From: Tolypeutes matacus
Lineage: Eukaryota; Chordata; Mammalia; Cingulata; Chlamyphoridae
DNA length: 64,000 bases
Assembly (NCBI GenBank): GCA_026826555.1
Contig: JAKSZT010053887.1
Span: 70,572,026 to 70,636,025, forward strand
Direction: 5' to 3'
Part shown: piece by piece, positions 35,150 to 47,045 of the stretch
Layout: every line of letters starts with the position of its first letter
Position numbering within the stretch: position 1 is the stretch's first letter
Position numbers and translations under genes: made by a program
The notes under the pieces: model-generated
Told to the model about the DNA's origin: nothing
The model's input: the letters and a program-made list of their open reading frames with translations, nothing else
Database searches by the model: none

Positions 35150-35393
35150 GGGAAACGGCTATGGCTCAATTGGTTGGGCTCCCGTTTACCATATGGGAGG
35201 CCCCAGGTTTGATTCCCGGGGCCTCCTGGTGAAGGCAAGCCAGCCCATGTGCGCGGTGAGCTGGCGCAGCAAGATGATGCAACAAAGGGAGACAAGCAGA
35301 CATAGAAAAACGCAAAGCAAAATGGACACAGCAAGCACAAGCAGCAAGGGGGGATAAAGAAATAAATTTAAAAAATAAAATCTTTTAAAAAAC
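35150..35393 (+). mobile_element. DAS SINE, long type
   Basis: Head GGAAACGGCTATGGCTCAAT, B box GGTTTGATTCC, CCTCCTGGTGAAGGC, body ACAAGCAGACATAGA and AGCACAAGCAGCAAGG, and an AAAT/A tail. Target duplication AGAATAGTTGA at 35139-35149 and 35394-35404. Confidence 0.95.
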
Positions 35394-35537
35394 AGAATAG
35401 TTGAACCAATGTATGGATGTTATTTTAGAAAATAAATTTCTCAACTAATTTCTAGAGCTCATTTTAATCAATATGTTGGAGCATTGCCCATGCTTGGTCC
35501 TTGGGCTCCCACTGTAGACCTGCTCTAATAAAGTCAA

Positions 35538-35612
35538 GGGGGAGATCCAGCTTAGTGGTTAAGTGCCTGCTTTCCATGTATGAGGTCCTGGGTTCAATCT
35601 CTGGTATCTCCT
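35538..35612 (+). mobile_element. Short tRNA-derived SINE monomer
   Basis: GGGGGAGATCCAGCTTAGTG, GTTAAGTGCCTGCTTTCCAT and B box GGTTCAATCTC. It ends in TCTCCTAAGATAGATAG, that is, its tail merges into the GATA tract that follows. Confidence 0.8.
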
Positions 35613-35629
35613 AAGATAGATAGTTGATA

Positions 35630-35722
35630 GGGAAACGGATGTGGCTCAAAAGGTTCGTCGTCCGTCTACCATATGGAGAGACCGGGGTTCGATCCCCGGT
35701 ACCTCCCGGTAAAAAAAAAAAA

Positions 35723-35725
<3 letters not shown>
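35630..35725 (+). mobile_element. tRNA-derived SINE head inserted in GATA tract
   Basis: GGGAAACGGATGTGGCTCAA, CGTCCGTCTACCATATGG, B box GGTTCGATCCC and CCTCCCGGT are followed by 15 As. GATA-type repeat lies on both sides, so any target duplication is hidden by the repeat. Confidence 0.85.
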
Positions 35726-35776
<51 letters not shown>

Positions 35777-35789
35777 TAGATAGATAGAT

Positions 35790-35836
<47 letters not shown>

Positions 35837-35846
35837 NNNNNNNNNN

Positions 35847-35896
<50 letters not shown>
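35726..35896 (+). repeat. (GATA)n microsatellite with assembly gap
   Basis: The tract is GATA units with two ATTAGATAG interruptions near 35775-35795. It contains ten Ns at 35837-35846. Its true length is unknown, because the gap lies inside the repeat. Confidence 0.97.
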
Positions 35897-35898
<2 letters not shown>

Positions 35899-36051
35899 CA
35901 GTTATACCCTGACCCCCACACTTCAAAAACCTTTGGAGATGCTAGGCATGCTTTCCTTGTGCAATACATTCTATTCCATAGTAAACGATGAGGAATAAAA
36001 TTTTCCCTTGTGCCAGCTTTTTCTGGAAGGAGTCCTGAACAAGACCAGGAA

Positions 36052-36240
36052 ACCTGGGTTCCAGGTCACACTGCAATTGTCTAGCTCTGTGGTTGTGTGC
36101 TCCTGAACACATTCCTTAATCTCACTGGCCTTCAATCCCCTCATCCATAAAACAGGAGTGTGAACTGGAGGGAAAACAGTGGGTTAGAGGATCTTCAAGA
36201 TCCCTTTCTATCTTAAATCTTATTTTATGATGTTTTCCCC
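36052..36240 (+). repeat. MIR
   Basis: GGTTCCAGGTCACACTGCAA, CTTCAATCCCCTCATCCATA, AAACAGGAGTGTGAACTGGA and TCAAGATCCCTTTCTATCTT follow the sense MIR consensus. Confidence 0.75.
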
Positions 36241-37370
36241 CTCTACCATACCGTCCTACTTTGAAGGTGCTAAAGAGTAATGTAATGGCCAAAGCCAGGT
36301 TACAAAGAATCTGTAAAGTCCACAACCTGGAAAACCTGATAATTAACTGTAATAGTGAAAAAGAGAGGGGAAATAATAGTTCATAGGTTCCTAACATGAG
36401 TGTTTTGCAGATATCATATTAAGTGATAATCTTTCAAAGTTAAACTACATGAGCTTAACAATCAGAAGGCATATTGGTTATCCAGAAGGTTAAAAATATG
36501 CTCATACTTTCATGTATCATTAGAATAGAAGCTGTTCCAAAACCTCTATGTTAGCTTTAGTGACTTCGCAGCTATCAATTGGCAGTATGAAGTTAAGAGA
36601 AATCAGATGGCTTCTAATTTTTGCTATCACAATAGTGACAATGAACAAATTCATTTATTAAATAACAGCAATTCTCTTGCTTAGTCTTAACTAAGGCAGC
36701 CAAAATGAGACCTCATGTGACTAATTTTCAGCATTACAAGAATGTTGTGATAATAAGCAGTCATGATGTAAGTATGAGGCAGGTAAAATACTTGAATGGA
36801 ATTTCTGTCAAGAATTTGAAAATACAACACTTTAGGACAAGCACTCTTGATGTATGTCTTTTTAAAAAGATTTAAATAACATAAAACTTAAACCATACAC
36901 TCTCAATTTTACATAGCGCTATACCTATGAAAAATAATGGTGAACAATAATTTATAATTTGAAATGCACACACTTAGAAGGTATCCTGGAGCTATGGCAT
37001 AACAGTTTCTACCATTCAGTGACTATGCTAATTCATTGCATTTTGGGACATAAACATTTGGGACCTAGATGAACAAGGAATTTTTTAAAATAGCACAAAG
37101 TGTTGAAATACTTCTACCAACAATAAGCATTTTATTCCTGTTTCAGATTTCTGTTGCATGACTTTGCATTCTTTTATCATTAAATGAAATGAATGATAAA
37201 GGAGAAGAGGGAAACACATTTTATTAAAATTTATCCAGAGTTTACTTCTCTTATAATTCTGTGAGACTATGTAAACACCAAGAGATAAAACTATTTCAAT
37301 AAAAAATATGCCAGCTACTACTGGAGACAAAAAATGAACTGAATTATTTTAGTGAGTATAATAAAAAATG

Positions 37371-37450
37371 TTAACAAGTGCTAACATTTATTATCGAGCA
37401 TTTACTATGGGCCAAGCCCTGAGCTAAGAACTCTATAAGTGTTTTCTCGG
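37371..37450 (-). repeat. MIR-like fragment
   Basis: ATTTATTATCGAGCATTTAC, TATGGGCCAAGCCCTGAGCT and AAGAACTCTATAAGTG match the antisense MIR 3' part. Confidence 0.55.
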
Positions 37451-39394
37451 TTAAAGTGAACCTAAATTGGGAGAAAAAATTTCACTTAGCCAGAACAAAA
37501 ATTATACTAAATTGATTTTCTCAAGTGAAATTCACTCTACTTCAGAGAATGTTTATTCTATCAAACACTGTAAAATCATTTATACATATGGGGTCCACCT
37601 ATTGGAAATGATGGAAAATGTAAGAAATAATTTAAAAGGCCATGGTCAATTAATTACTTAAAATGGTGACAAATGAATTAAACTATCTTAAAAGTGAAAT
37701 ATTAGGTAGGATTTATTAAACCCATTTGGGAAACATAAATCTACTCTTTCTAATGCTTCCTATTTTAGGCTTTTTTTGCATTATACTGTTTTTGCCATTA
37801 TCTAATTGGTAAAATTACATAAGCAAAATGTCTAATGTTTAATGTTTAAAAAAACAAGTTTGTTGATGCTGAAAATATATTTCAAAACACATAACAAAAT
37901 TTCCCCTTGGGAATACTAAAGGAATACTAAATATCTGAGAAACTCTATTCACTATGACTGTTTAGAGAAGAAATCTGCACAAGTTCTTCACATGTCATTA
38001 AACTGATACCTAGGGATGAATGAATCTTGGACCATTAAAATAACATCAAGATATTCAATTAAAATATTTCCCCCAATTCTCCCCACACACCACTCATAGT
38101 AGAAATAGAAGAGTAGGCAAAATAACAGACAAATGAAACACCTGAGTCAAGGACCCATTTCAAAGCCCTAACACAAATTTGAACCGAGAGCGCCTTAGGT
38201 TATTGCCAAATTTTCAAATTCATTTCTTCTGCAGGATCCACCTGCAGTCAGTAGCAGGCTTAGGAGAGCAATGGTAGCTGAGGAAACAGCAGCTGGCACC
38301 TCCAGCTTTAGTGGATTGTCAAAATGTTTCTCTGATTTTTCTACCATACAATAAAACATGAACAATTCAAAAAGAAAATGTATCATCCCCATTCTTTAGG
38401 AGCAGATTTAGTACAAGCGCCTGATGACATTTTCCAGCAATGGAGCAGCTACTAATTAAATATCAAGGAGTTAATGACCGGGCTGACTCAATGAGCTTTG
38501 ATTTGGTGCAATTAGGGCTCTTTCATGGAGGATTATTCTCCTCTCAGATTCCTAAGGTGCACAAAAGGCTTTGGGCCCCAGGACGTGTCAGGTAGAAAAA
38601 AAGAAAAAAGGAAAAAAAAAAAAAGAAAAAGAAAGAAAGAAAACAGGAGCTGCAGCATCCACTATTTAAGTAAAGCTAGTTCAGTTTGCCTAAGCAAACG
38701 CTACGCTATCTTCACATTTTCCAATGTGTGTGCTGCAGTGCAGTACTTCTAGCCCAGGAAACTGCACCTGATGGATCACTACTTTTTTGAGTACACTAAC
38801 CCAAACACAAGAAAAGAGGCATTTATATACACAGACAGATATATGTGCCCCCACACACCCTAGACTCCTCTCCTCCATGTAACCCTGGCTGTAATGATAA
38901 AAGTAAACAATTCTTTAAAGAAAATGGAAACTGGAGTAGAGATTAGTTTAATAGATTAGAATCTAAATCCCATCTTGCAGGATAAGAGAATAAATGATTG
39001 CCAATATGAAGTTCACAGGGCCACTATTTGTAATTAAAAGGAGTTGAACAGTCCCTGCAGACTACATATTCTCATGGCTTTATAGAAAAGAAGGAAATCA
39101 TATATAAGTAATCTTGTTTGCTTTGAGCTGAGAGTGCCTTTCCCAAGGCTCTTCCAGGCCACTGAAGAGGTGAGGCACCTGGTATGAAAAACAAGGGTGG
39201 AACAGTCTAGACCTTCCTCAAGATCCTACAAGTTGTCTGCTGATCCTGCAGTAGTCGGGCCTCGAGTGAGCAATGCACAGGTCTTCACTAGTGCTTGGGT
39301 TAGATGAATTGTGGTTTACCTACAGGGTCTGGGGCTTGAAGGCGTTTGTCTTCAGATAAATATGTTTTGTCCCTAGCTAGATACCTATATATGA

Positions 39395-39680
39395 TAGAGA
39401 GAACACCATACAACCATGAAAAATGATGATGTAAAAGAACCTTTAATGACATATGAATGTGTACAATATATTGCTAACTGGAAAAAGAAAAACCACTTAC
39501 AAAAAAATGGTCCTATGGTGTCAGCCTTCATACACTTAAAATGGATGTCTACACAGATACACTGTTGATAGTGGTTATCTCTGGGTAGAGCAATTAGGTG
39601 GATTTTCTTCTTTTGTATTTTTTTAGGATTTCTACAATGAATATATATTTCTTTTGTAATAATCATAAAAAAGCAAATCT
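39395..39680 (+). repeat. L1M 3'-region fragment
   Basis: ACCATGAAAAATGATGATGT, AACCTTTAATGACATATGAA, GATAGTGGTTATCTCTGGGT and TTTCTACAATGAATATATAT follow the old L1 coding end and 3' UTR, with an A-rich end. Confidence 0.7.
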
Positions 39681-40593
39681 TGGATAGAAAAGATGGAAAG
39701 AAGAGAATTTAAATGAATAATATGGTAGGATGAAAACACTTGCTCTTGTTACCCTCTAGCTTTAAAGGAAAAAGACATACCCAGTAGGAATAGGATTAAT
39801 GACAAATGGTAATTACACTATTAAGTTGGAATATCTATAATGGCATAAACCTCCATTAAACACATTCCTCAAGAGGCACTTTATTAAAGAGAATTTCAGT
39901 CATTTTAAATTCATAAACACAAGCTATGTATCAAAATCCTTTTTCACATATTCAGATGGTCTGAGGTCATTTGTTCCACCTTTCCTGGCTCATAATCATT
40001 TCAGAGAAAATAAGAGTTAGGTTATATCTCATGAACCAGACAAGGGACAATGCACTGCCGAAACACTCCAACACTATTTGAAGCTCTCCATTCAAAAAAT
40101 TTGTCAAGGCAACAAAAAGAATGTACACTTTATAATTATGTGCTGCTAATTGTTGGTCAGCTCTGGTCATTTTCCATTAACCTCCCAAGCTCCCATGTCT
40201 CCCATTCCTCCAAATAATGAGGGGCCAGGGAAGGGGGTGGAGGTGGGGGAAACTCGAACAGGGCTCATGAAAAATGATGGTGGAATGACAAGAAATGATG
40301 CCAACCAACAGAGATCTTGTTCTCCTCTTCCTCTAGAGGTATTGTGCACTACTTACCATCATCAGGTGTCTGAAGATATCTATCTTATTTTTGTTCCAAT
40401 TTCATTTTTATTTGCTTTGTTTCCTATTGGGCTCAATTTTGTAAACAACTTTAAAATTTTTCTGGAGATAGGAAGAGCATAAATCCAACATAAATAGCAA
40501 AAATCATTTACTCAAATCACAACATCTCAAATTGTAATTAAAGGAAAACAATAATTGCTTCCAATAGTTTGTCTATCATAAAAACAGCTAGGA

Positions 40594-40950
40594 GGGAAAC
40601 AGATGTGGCTCAAGTGATTGGGTTCCCGTCTACCATATAGGAGGTCTAGGGTTTGATTCCTGGGGCCTTCTGGTGAAAACCAAGCTGACCCGCGCGGAGT
40701 GCTGGCCTGTGCAGAGAGTCGACGCAACAAAAAGAGACATGGAAGACAGACAATAGGAAACATGGCAGACCAGAGAGCCGAGGTGGCGCAAGAGATTCAG
40801 TGCCTCTCTCCACTCTGGAAGGTCCCAGGGTGGGGTCCCAGTGCCGTATAAAGAGATGACAAGCAGACACAGAAGAACACACAGAGAGCAGACAGCCAGG
40901 ACAAAACAACGGCGGTTGGGGGGGGCGGTATAAATAAATCTTAAAAAAAA
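40594..40950 (+). mobile_element. Dimeric DAS-type SINE
   Basis: The first tRNA head is GGAAACAGATGTGGCTCAAG with B-box-like GGTTTGATTCC. A second diverged head follows from about 40778 (GAGCCGAGGTGGCGCAAGAG, then GGTCCCAGGGTGGGGTCCCA). A body rich in ACAAGCAGACACAGA and an A tail close it. Duplication AAAACAGCTAGGA at 40581-40593 and 40951-40963. It is the same class as 63097-63451. Confidence 0.88.
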
Positions 40951-40960
40951 AAAACAGCTA

Positions 40961-41059
40961 GGAGCATATGTAGCTCAAGTGGTTGAGCGCCTCCTTCCCA
41001 TGTACAAGGTCCCAAGTTCGATCCCCTGTACCTCCTAAAAACAAAACAAACCAAAAAAC
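40961..41059 (+). mobile_element. Short tRNA-derived SINE monomer
   Basis: GGAGCATATGTAGCTCAAGT, GGTTGAGCGCCTCCTTCCCA, ATGTACAAGGTC and B box AGTTCGATCCC, followed by an A/CA-rich tail. Its first three bases are shared with the duplication of the preceding dimer, so the dimer landed at its 5' edge. Confidence 0.85.
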
Positions 41060-41070
41060 CAACTGTCATT

Positions 41071-41151
41071 GGGAAGCAGATGTAGCTCAGTGGTTGAGTG
41101 GCTGCTTCCATTTATGAGGTCCTGGGTTCAATCCCTGGTACCTCCAAAAAA
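41071..41151 (+). mobile_element. Short tRNA-derived SINE monomer
   Basis: GGGAAGCAGATGTAGCTCAG, TGGTTGAGTGGCTGCTTCCA, TTTATGAGGTCC, B box GGTTCAATCCC and a short A tail. Flanks CAACTGTCATT (41060-41070) and CAGCTGTACTT (41152-41162) look like a partly decayed duplication. Confidence 0.88.
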
Positions 41152-41364
41152 CAGCTGTACTTTGTTCCCTATAAATTGAAGGTCTATAATACGAAGACTA
41201 AAATGTTTTAAAGGATAATTTTATAGAAAAAAAAGCACAGTTGCCTCATTTTCTCAACTGCAGAAAATTTGAATAGAAACTAAATTTGTGCTAATCATAA
41301 CCCCTCATGGATCCTTTTTTAAAGAAAATAATCTGGTTTGCGAATACTGTGTGCTTTAAAGGGG

Positions 41365-41600
41365 AAGAGAACTAGCACTTACTAAAAGCCTACCATAATA
41401 TCTGACCATGTGCTAGCGCTTTTGTAAGTTTTGTCATCTAGTCATCACAGCCATTTCAAAGATGAGGAAACTGAAGCATAGAAAGATTAAATTCACACAA
41501 GGTCATTTAACTAGTGAATTATGGGGCTGAAATTCAAACCTAGCTCTCTCCTGCTTCAAAGGACATGCTTTTCCACCATATACAGCTGCCAGTTTCTAAA
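41365..41600 (-). repeat. MIR
   Basis: CTAGCACTTACTAAAAGCCT, AAGATGAGGAAACTGAAGCA, CAAGGTCATTTAACTAGTGA and AAACCTAGCTCTCTCCTGCT follow the antisense MIR consensus over most of its length. Confidence 0.85.
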
Positions 41601-41799
41601 TGAGTAGCAGCCATGTCATAAAAATTTCATTCAGCCCAGTACTGAGGTAAGCATGAATCGTGGACTAAGGATAAATGAACTTGAGGAGTATGGCTTTATA
41701 GGGTAAAATCAATCAAGAATATAAAACTCAAAAAAAGACAAATAACAATAATAATGTTTAAATTTGAAGATTTTTATCATCAAAAAAATTCTTAATTTC

Positions 41800-41960
41800 A
41801 CTGTATCCCAACAATAATCCTGAAAGTTAGTGAAGCAGACCTAACTAAGGAAACTGAGGTATAGGGCATAAAGTGACTTACCGAAAGATGAGCATTAATC
41901 ACTGGCAAAAGAAAAACCAGAATCCAAGTTTCTTAACGTACAGTCCAGGGCTACATCTTT
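41800..41960 (-). repeat. MIR
   Basis: CAACAATAATCCTGAAAGTT, AAGGAAACTGAGGTATAGGG and AGAATCCAAGTTTCTTAACG follow antisense MIR. It is more diverged than its neighbour at 41365. Confidence 0.6.
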
Positions 41961-42477
41961 TACTTCATGCAGCTTTTGGGACATAATTCTTATAAAAAGA
42001 ATTATGCTTGAACAGGTGCCTAGCATTCTCTACAGCCCACACTTTAAGCAGGTATTTTATCACAGTAGAAATACGGGCTTCATCTCACCTTCCATTTTAG
42101 TCAAGCCAAATTGTTCTATGTTTACAATTTTGCTCATAACCATATTCACTTTCTTGCACTCTTGAAGAAAACTTTAGGCTACGAATAGCCAAAAATGCTT
42201 TCAGGAACTGCTTGCTTTCCTCCCTCATCCTTCTGACCCCTTTCATTTCCCTTGGATCCTCCTTTGGCATAGAATATACAGAGCGATTAACCACAGAGAA
42301 TGGGAAAGGGCAGAAAGCAGAAGAATGACTCCTCTGCAAGAGCCCTTCAGGTGTGGGGTAACAAAAAGCCAACAAGTCTTGTACTCAGAAGGTACTTTTG
42401 ACTTTTTTAACACATATTGAGTTTGTAGCCTCCGCTCTTCTCTAACAGTGCTATAAGGCAGATATAAGAAATAGAGA

Positions 42478-42570
42478 GGGGACCAAGTGCAGCTCAGTGG
42501 TTGAGCGTCTGCTTTGCATGTATGAGGTACCGGGTTCAATTCCTGGTAACGAAAGAGAGAGAGAGAGAGA
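42478..42570 (+). mobile_element. Short tRNA-derived SINE monomer with GA tail
   Basis: GGGGACCAAGTGCAGCTCAG, TGGTTGAGCGTCTGCTTTGC, ATGTATGAGGTACC and B box GGTTCAATTCC. Instead of an A tail it runs into a (GA)n stretch at about 42552-42570. Confidence 0.85.
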
Positions 42571-43599
42571 ACTTTCAGGCAAACTGAAACAGGCAGAGTA
42601 TGGCAACCTCATCACTTCCCAACTCCCAACCCGCTTCTCCTGTGAAGCCTTGAATAAAGGGGAATTTTCTTCTCTTTTGCCCTTAAAACAGTCCATGTAG
42701 ACTCATCTATATGGAAGAGTGTTAAATAAATAACACTAAAGTTAAAAATAAGTCTTTTTTTCCCCCAGTAAGCCAATTTGTCTGCGGGACCAAGATTAAT
42801 GACAAATGGTAATGACACTGTTGAAACATCTGGTTGACCAACCCTGATTGGTATGGTAAAAGCAGAGTCAAGAACCTTTATGATAGAAACCACTGATGTA
42901 CATAAAATGTATTCTGAATTCCTACCAGATGGGCATGTCTAAAACTATCCTCTAACAATGTTTGTTCGCCCTTTGGCATCACATTCTCTGAAAATCTCTT
43001 AGCTACATCTTCCAGATCATGAATTTGCCCTTTGGCTTTACATTTATTCTGCTGTTCAGTTCATCTATTTTTTTTTTTTTAATGATCATATATAAAATTT
43101 CAAGATGTCTAATGTTTTCTTTGTGATAATAGTCCATTTTTATGCATAAAATATTCTAGCTAAATTTTAACTATGTTTACTTTAAAGTCAATTATTTGCT
43201 CAATTAATCTGTTTTCTTAAATTGTAGCTTTTGGGGTTTGTTGAATTCGGTGCTTCCCTTTCACAATAGTGGCTTTTCTCAAATGTTTCATATTTTAGTT
43301 GTCTGCCTATCTTTGTGTTTGAGAATCTGTTTTCCTGACTGCGGATTCTCATGACAGGAGATACCTTCCATGACTGTAAAGGAGTAAACATATGTTGATA
43401 ATTCTTCTTCCTATAATACAGTTCCTTCTGAAGGTTATTAGCTGACTAGGATGTAGTGCTACATCTCCATTCCCAGCACTTACCCCTTATCCCTTTATCT
43501 GGGGCACAAAAACCACAGGTGCCAGTACCTCAGTAAACATGGAGAGAAGAAGCCAAATATCTGTTCTATATACAATTTTCCAAATAAATATCAGCCACT

Positions 43600-43805
43600 T
43601 ATTAGGTGTTAGACCCTGGATAAATGATTAACCTCTCTCTGTGCCCCCATTTTCTCCATAAAGTATGAAGATAAGAGATGGGACCTACTCCCTACAGTTG
43701 CTGTGAGAATAAAATAGGTTCTCTGAGAATTAAATGTGTTCATTTAACTGTTTAGAACACTGTCTGACACATAGTATGCATTGAATTAATGTTTGCTATT
43801 ATGAT
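43600..43805 (+). repeat. MIR
   Basis: GACCCTGGATAAATGATTAA, CCCATTTTCTCCATAAAGTA, GTTGCTGTGAGAATAAAATA and CACTGTCTGACACATAGTAT follow sense MIR. Confidence 0.75.
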
Positions 43806-46319
43806 CTACTTTCCATCAGAAATCCCTTTAAGTGTATGGTCCATTGGTAGAGTTCCTACCTGGTTTCTAGAGCAGTTATGTATTTATCATAAAAATGTAT
43901 AATGTATCATTTCAATGGATTTTAGGTAGGGAGGGAAATACATTCATGGACTCAGAATGCCAAATTATTCCAATAGTACTTAAATAACTTCATCTTAACA
44001 TATAAAAAAGGCAATCCATTAGAGTAGATAACAATAATAAAAATAAGCCCTAGTTGTAGATGATTTTTTTAAAATAACTGAAACACTAAATGTATTGGAG
44101 ATCACTTAGTGTTAATTTAATGTTTATTCAAAATGTTTTCATTCCCATGCAAACTCAGGCCAAAAGTGGAAAAGCCTTTAACCTTGTAACTGATTACTGT
44201 TTTAAAACTTCTTATACAAATCCATGAAGGCTTAAGTAATTGCCAAAATTTCATCAAACTATAAAAGACAAATTTTACACCTGTGCTCCACAGGTTTGTG
44301 TTAAGTGGAGGGAGGGAGGCAGGGAAGCAGGAAAAAGAAAACACTGAATATAATAGGCCTCTGTCACTGAATAAGCTATGACATGAATTTGTAAGACTGG
44401 ATAATGTCATGTCAGCTTGATTTCTCTTATTCAGTTCCCAGGAAACATGTGGATATCTTCAATACATACATTATTCTATATAGTTCTAGCAAAGGACGAG
44501 CTAGGTATAACTTCCATTAAATAATAATTAAAGATAGCGCTGTCACGTCCTAGCTGTGTTAATGAATCAAGCAAGCAATCCCTGAAGAATGATGAGATGC
44601 AGCCACCTAAGAGGTGCTGAATATCACTGCATTACTAATTTTGTATTTGAAAGAAAGTAACCTTTTTCTTGACCCTCACCTTCTTTCTACCCTCATAGTC
44701 TTTTTAAAGACAGTATTAACCTTATAATGCCTAGATTTCCCCCTTATCACCAAGTTTTTGGTAGCAGAGCTCTGCTGCCTAAACCAATCATGTCTCAGGA
44801 ATATTTAACAGTAAATCATATTGATGATATTTACTGGAAGTAAGTTAAAGCATGACATGCTGGGTAATTTAGAATTTGGGGCAAATGAGATAATTTATAT
44901 ATGAAAACATAAACATGGTACATGTACAGTTTTTGCCTAAATGTATAATTATATGACACATTCAATTTACATAAAAATAATTATGCACAGCAGCAGCAAC
45001 AGAAGCAAAAGCAGAAGCAAATAATAAATCAAATCTAGGAATTTCCTCTGCATAGAATGAGCCCAGGCCCAGAGAGTGAGGCTGAAACTGGGAATCTGCT
45101 CTTCCTTTATTTGGTCTTGGTTCCTAATCTTCTTGTGCCGAGTATGACTCAAGTATTACAATATATAATATGTATCATTTCTACATCATGACCCTTAAAA
45201 CACCAGCCAAATACTGCATTTCATCTTGAGCTCAAGCACAGGAAGAAACAGCAAACTGTTCAATGCTAGTAGAAAAAACAGGCTGGACTTAATGAGTGGC
45301 ATTTACCCGGTTAAAAGACTTTCAAAATTAATTTAACTCATTTTTCTCCTTTGGCCGTAACTTTAGAATTTAACCCCAGGGAAGATATAGCCCCTACTAC
45401 ACTTTTCTTACAAAACGGATCATTTTCTTCGTTAGGCATTTATTTGGTTCTTTACTACCCCAGCAGTTAAAAAGTTCATCTGGCAGGAGATCCAGTCTCC
45501 AAGAAATCAATCAACTATCACATCCTATTAACAGTACAATAAATTCAGTCATTCTTACCCAAACAATTGGGGAGGGACAGTTCTCTTTTTTCTTTTCTTG
45601 TCCCCACCCCCCGCCCCTTTATTTGTTTGTTCGGTTTTTGGTTTTGTTTTCCCATTCAATATTTCTCTCTGTCCAGAAAAAGCTGACAGTGAAAAAGAAC
45701 CCAGAACATAGTCCATAAGAAATTAATATACTTGGCAACTGCATTTATTTAGAAATATTATTATCTAGAATCCATTGTAGCTAAGGGAAAAACATTTCCA
45801 TTATCAAACAAGAGGGAGATTTCTACTTGAATATTAGATTTGTCAAAGCAAAAACTATTTTATACTGATAACTGTTTACAGATTTTCTACTTGAATGCTC
45901 TGAAAAGGCAGAATTGACCACTTAGAGAAAATTTTATATGCAAACTTCTCTTCCAATAAACAGTGATGTTTCCAAATGTAGTCTTTTTAAGCAAATTCTA
46001 AGCTCTACTTGGGAAAAGAGTCAACAGCATCTGAATGAGCAGACAACATTTTAGAAAAACAGGCCTGTGTTGTACCCCTGAAAAGTAGTATGTTCTAATA
46101 AAATGTAATTATTTCACTTAGAACTACTGATTCTGAATAATTAGGAATACACATGAACTGCAAACTTGGACAAATAGTGAGATCCTCCCTTTATATATCT
46201 GTCAGGAAGGTCTTTCAACCATACCCCAAATTAAGTTAGGATACTGCTGCCCTCCCCCATACATTTCTTTTTCTTCTTGGCACTTAGCATAATTTACAAC
46301 TGTGTATAAATGTTTAATG

Positions 46320-46465
46320 CCTGCCTCCTCCATTAGATTGCAAACTTTGTAATAAGGGCAGGGATCTGTCCTGTGTTCCCCAATATAGACTCAGTGGCTA
46401 GCATAGTGCCTGGGAAAATAGCAGGTGTTTCAGTAAATAATTGTTGAATGAATTAAATGGATGAA
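46320..46465 (+). repeat. L2 3' end
   Basis: AGGGCAGGGATCTGTCCTGT, GCATAGTGCCTGGGAAAATA and ATAATTGTTGAATGAATTAA match the L2 3' UTR closely. Confidence 0.8.
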
Positions 46466-46984
46466 TAAGGACTTGTGGATTCCAAGTGATAAGTTTGGCT
46501 TCCCATTTGATTTCTACTTTTCTCTGACAGATTCTTCAGCTCTTGTTGAAGAAAGAGCTTGAATGTAGTACAAGATGGTCAATCAGTTTGTGCACATTAG
46601 CAAAGTACTACAACCACAAAAACCAATGTGAATATGTAGACATGGTGTGTTAGGCACTATAGGCTACCTAAACCAAAAAGGAGAGAAATGTGGGCTCTCT
46701 GGGTGGCTCTAATATTTCATTTCAAATATTGGTCCCCTACTGTCTTTATTATTGCCATTTATACGTTTACTTAGGAGAGCAGGAGCAATTGAAAACTGCA
46801 CATTACTGACGAATCTACCTAAACTAAGTAATAAAGTATGTATTAACGAGCCACAAAACAAAATCTCCCAGACTAGCCTTACATAAATTTCTTGCAAATG
46901 TTTACTGCTTCAAGAAGGTCAGCTGCATCTTATGCTCTGTTCTGTCTCATTCAGTCCCTGTACCTTTTTTGACCAAGGGGAGTT

Positions 46985-47045
46985 AGTTTCCTACATTTAT
47001 ATAGCACTTCACAGTTTATAAAGCACTTTTTAAAAGGTCTGTCAA
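46985..47045 (-). repeat. MIR-related fragment
   Basis: CATTTATATAGCACTTCACA and GTTTATAAAGCACTTTTTAA resemble an antisense MIR-class 3' segment. It is short. Confidence 0.4.

Noticed and set aside
35726..35896. Regular short repeats as a possible CRISPR-like array
   Set aside because: It is a simple GATA microsatellite without spacers, in a mammalian intron.
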